The notes beneath the pieces are model-generated. The model was not told the origin of the DNA and ran no database searches. It saw only the letters and a program-made list of their open reading frames with translations. From JBLHGN01 sp047616325 (GTDB lineage: Bacteria > Pseudomonadota > Gammaproteobacteria > Pseudomonadales > Cellvibrionaceae): a stretch of DNA of 8,093 nt. The stretch is taken from the NCBI GenBank assembly GCA_047616325.1, contig JBLHGN010000161.1, positions 1 through 8,093 of the forward strand, given 5' to 3'. The position numbers and the translations under genes were made by a program. Positions 7,153-8,093 of the stretch are shown here, one piece after another; the first letter of the stretch is position 1, and every line of letters starts with the position of its first letter.

Positions 7153-7523
7153 TATTCTATTTTCAACTCCTTATCATACTAAATCTAATCCCTTTTCTTG
7201 AAAGTCCAACGTAATTGTATGATTTTATACGTATTTTCACTCTAACAATGTCGGCTTATTAAACACTTGTATCGCTAACACTCAAGAAACGATGGTCTAC
7301 ACAATATTTTTAAAAAGCTGACACAACACGTAAATATGCTGGCATTTTAACGATTGAGGATTAAAATCCATCCATGTCAAGCGCCCGCGTCCGCTCTCCG
7401 TCACTTTAACACAGCAAAAAATAGACCACATAACCATAAACCTCCACTTTGTTTATATTTTTTGTCCGCGATCACATCAATTCCAGAAATATAAAATTGA
7501 GTTTGCTCGTTATTAAGGACGCA

Positions 7524-7561
7524 CCTACCCTGCTAACTGACTAGTCAGCTAGCAGGGTAGG
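7524..7561. promoter_or_regulatory. 38-bp near-perfect inverted repeat, probable operator of the TetR regulator
   Basis: The outer arms CCTACCCTGCTA (7524-7535) and TAGCAGGGTAGG (7550-7561) are exact reverse complements. Between them is an exact 12-bp palindrome, CTGACTAGTCAG (7537-7548). Only the pair at 7536/7549 (A versus C) breaks the symmetry. The dyad ends 33 bases before the tetR ATG. TetR-family repressors bind such palindromes and usually repress their own gene, so an autoregulatory operator is the best reading (inference). No T-run follows on either strand, which argues against a Rho-independent terminator. As RNA it would form a long hairpin in the tetR leader, an alternative way to act. 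Confidence 0.7.
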
Positions 7562-7594
7562 ATTCGGTTAGATATTTAAAAAAATAGGCAAACC

Positions 7595-8093
7595 ATGCCA
7601 CACAAAAAAAGAGCCCGATCAGAACACGCTAAAAATGAGCGCAAAAGCCACTTGTTAGTCGCCGCGCTCGACGAATTTTTTGAGCGAGGGTTTAGTGCGG
7701 CCCGCATGGAGGACATTGCCCGACGCGCAAAAATAAGCAAAGGCACCCTCTACCTCTACTTTTAATTCCAAAGAATCTCTATTTAAGGCATTAATAGACA
7801 CCGTCGCCGTGGGCAACCTGCAACGTATCAGCGTCCTGGCGAATACTTCGCTTTCAGGTGCTGGGGCTATTCAAGCCATAATGAAACTTGCCCCCAGCAT
7901 TATCCGAGACACGCCTCTCCCTAAACTGATTAAGGTAATTATTTCTGACGCGCGTAGCTTCCCAGGCATCGTCACAACCTACCGGACGCTTGTCATCGAA
8001 CCGGCGTTAACACTAGTCGAAGGCATACTTAAACGCGCAAACGAGAACCAAGAGTGGCGGGTGGATGACCCCTTTCACACGGCTCGGTTAATC
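7595..8093 (+). pseudogene. TetR/AcrR-family transcriptional regulator, frameshifted after codon 56 and cut by the window end
   Basis: The ATG at 7595-7597 has TAGG six bases upstream and opens a 56-codon frame, MPHKKRARSEHAKNE onward, with the TetR N-terminal helix-turn-helix: LVAALDEFFERGFSAARMED, then IARRAKISKGTLYLYF. TAA at 7763-7765 stops it. If one T of the TTTT run (7760-7763) is skipped, the frame resumes at 7764 as NSKESLFKALIDTVAVGNLQ and stays open for 110 codons to the window edge. This is the expected TetR continuation after GTLYLYF, with a ligand-domain sequence such as IMKLAPSIIRDTPLPKLIKV. So the gene is one nucleotide away from intact. Explanations are a sequencing or assembly error, a recent inactivating insertion, or +1 slippage at TTT-TAA. 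If functional it would be a ligand-responsive repressor binding the dyad just upstream. It is divergent from the adhesin export operon; a link to it is not shown. The target and ligand are unknown. Confidence 0.85.

Larger units (their letters stand above)
7086..7594. other. Gene-free divergent intergenic region between the channel gene and tetR
   Basis: About 509 bp, A/T-rich, with no reading frame I would call a gene. It contains the leader of the channel gene, including a triplet-like run at 7110-7127 (TTG x2, TAG x3, TTG on the plus strand), a consensus -10 element for minus-strand transcription at 7147-7152, and a 38-bp inverted repeat at 7524-7561 just before tetR. The middle (about 7200-7520) shows only short A/T tracts and minor dyads such as GGAT-TAAA-ATCC at 7358-7369. 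I see no RNA gene, insertion-sequence end or CRISPR repeat. Confidence 0.7.

Noticed and set aside
7374..7409. Eleven-codon ATG frame in the intergenic region as a leader peptide
   Set aside because: The only Shine-Dalgarno-like GAGGA is too far upstream, the coding content is unremarkable, and no attenuator-like structure follows.
7462..7477. Possible CRP site around TTTGTCCGCGATCACA
   Set aside because: Only the TCACA half matches; the TGTGA half at the proper spacing is absent.

Overview
The window looks like part of a gammaproteobacterial chromosome, probably from a marine or other aquatic bacterium. This rests on family resemblance (LapA/BpfA-type adhesin secretion genes) and moderate base composition. 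I cannot name the genus. Almost the whole window is one minus-strand cluster for a Lap-type type I secretion system. Such systems export a giant adhesin and hold it on the cell surface for biofilm attachment.

Read in the direction of transcription (right to left), the cluster is: an outer-membrane TolC/LapE-type channel with an OmpA peptidoglycan-binding domain fused to its C-terminus (7085-5274); a LapB-type ABC exporter (5049-2923); a LapC/HlyD-type membrane-fusion protein (2926-1475), overlapping the exporter gene by 4 nt; a LuxR-type regulator with a degenerate receiver domain (1466-651), 8 nt after lapC; and the 5' end of the adhesin gene (551 to beyond base 1). The adhesin start carries a LapA-like retention module with a di-alanine site. 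LapB, LapC and the LapE-OmpA fusion should form the trans-envelope conduit. The adhesin N-terminus should jam in the outer-membrane channel until a LapG-type protease cuts it. LapG and LapD-type proteins are not in the window.

To the right is a gene-free stretch of about 500 bp (7086-7594). It holds the leader of the channel gene, with a good -10 element, and a striking 38-bp inverted repeat just upstream of a plus-strand TetR-family regulator (7595 to the window end). That tetR reading frame is broken after codon 56 by one extra T, but the shifted frame continues as clear TetR protein to the window edge. It is therefore a very recent frameshift, a sequencing error or, less likely, a recoded gene.

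The points most worth a second look are the TolC-OmpA fusion, the receiver-degenerate regulator placed between exporter and adhesin, the large dyad before tetR, the TTT-TAA frameshift site, and two small tandem duplications at gene junctions (the lapC/luxR stop-start and the lapB ribosome-binding site). This appears to be a variant of a known system, not a wholly new one.
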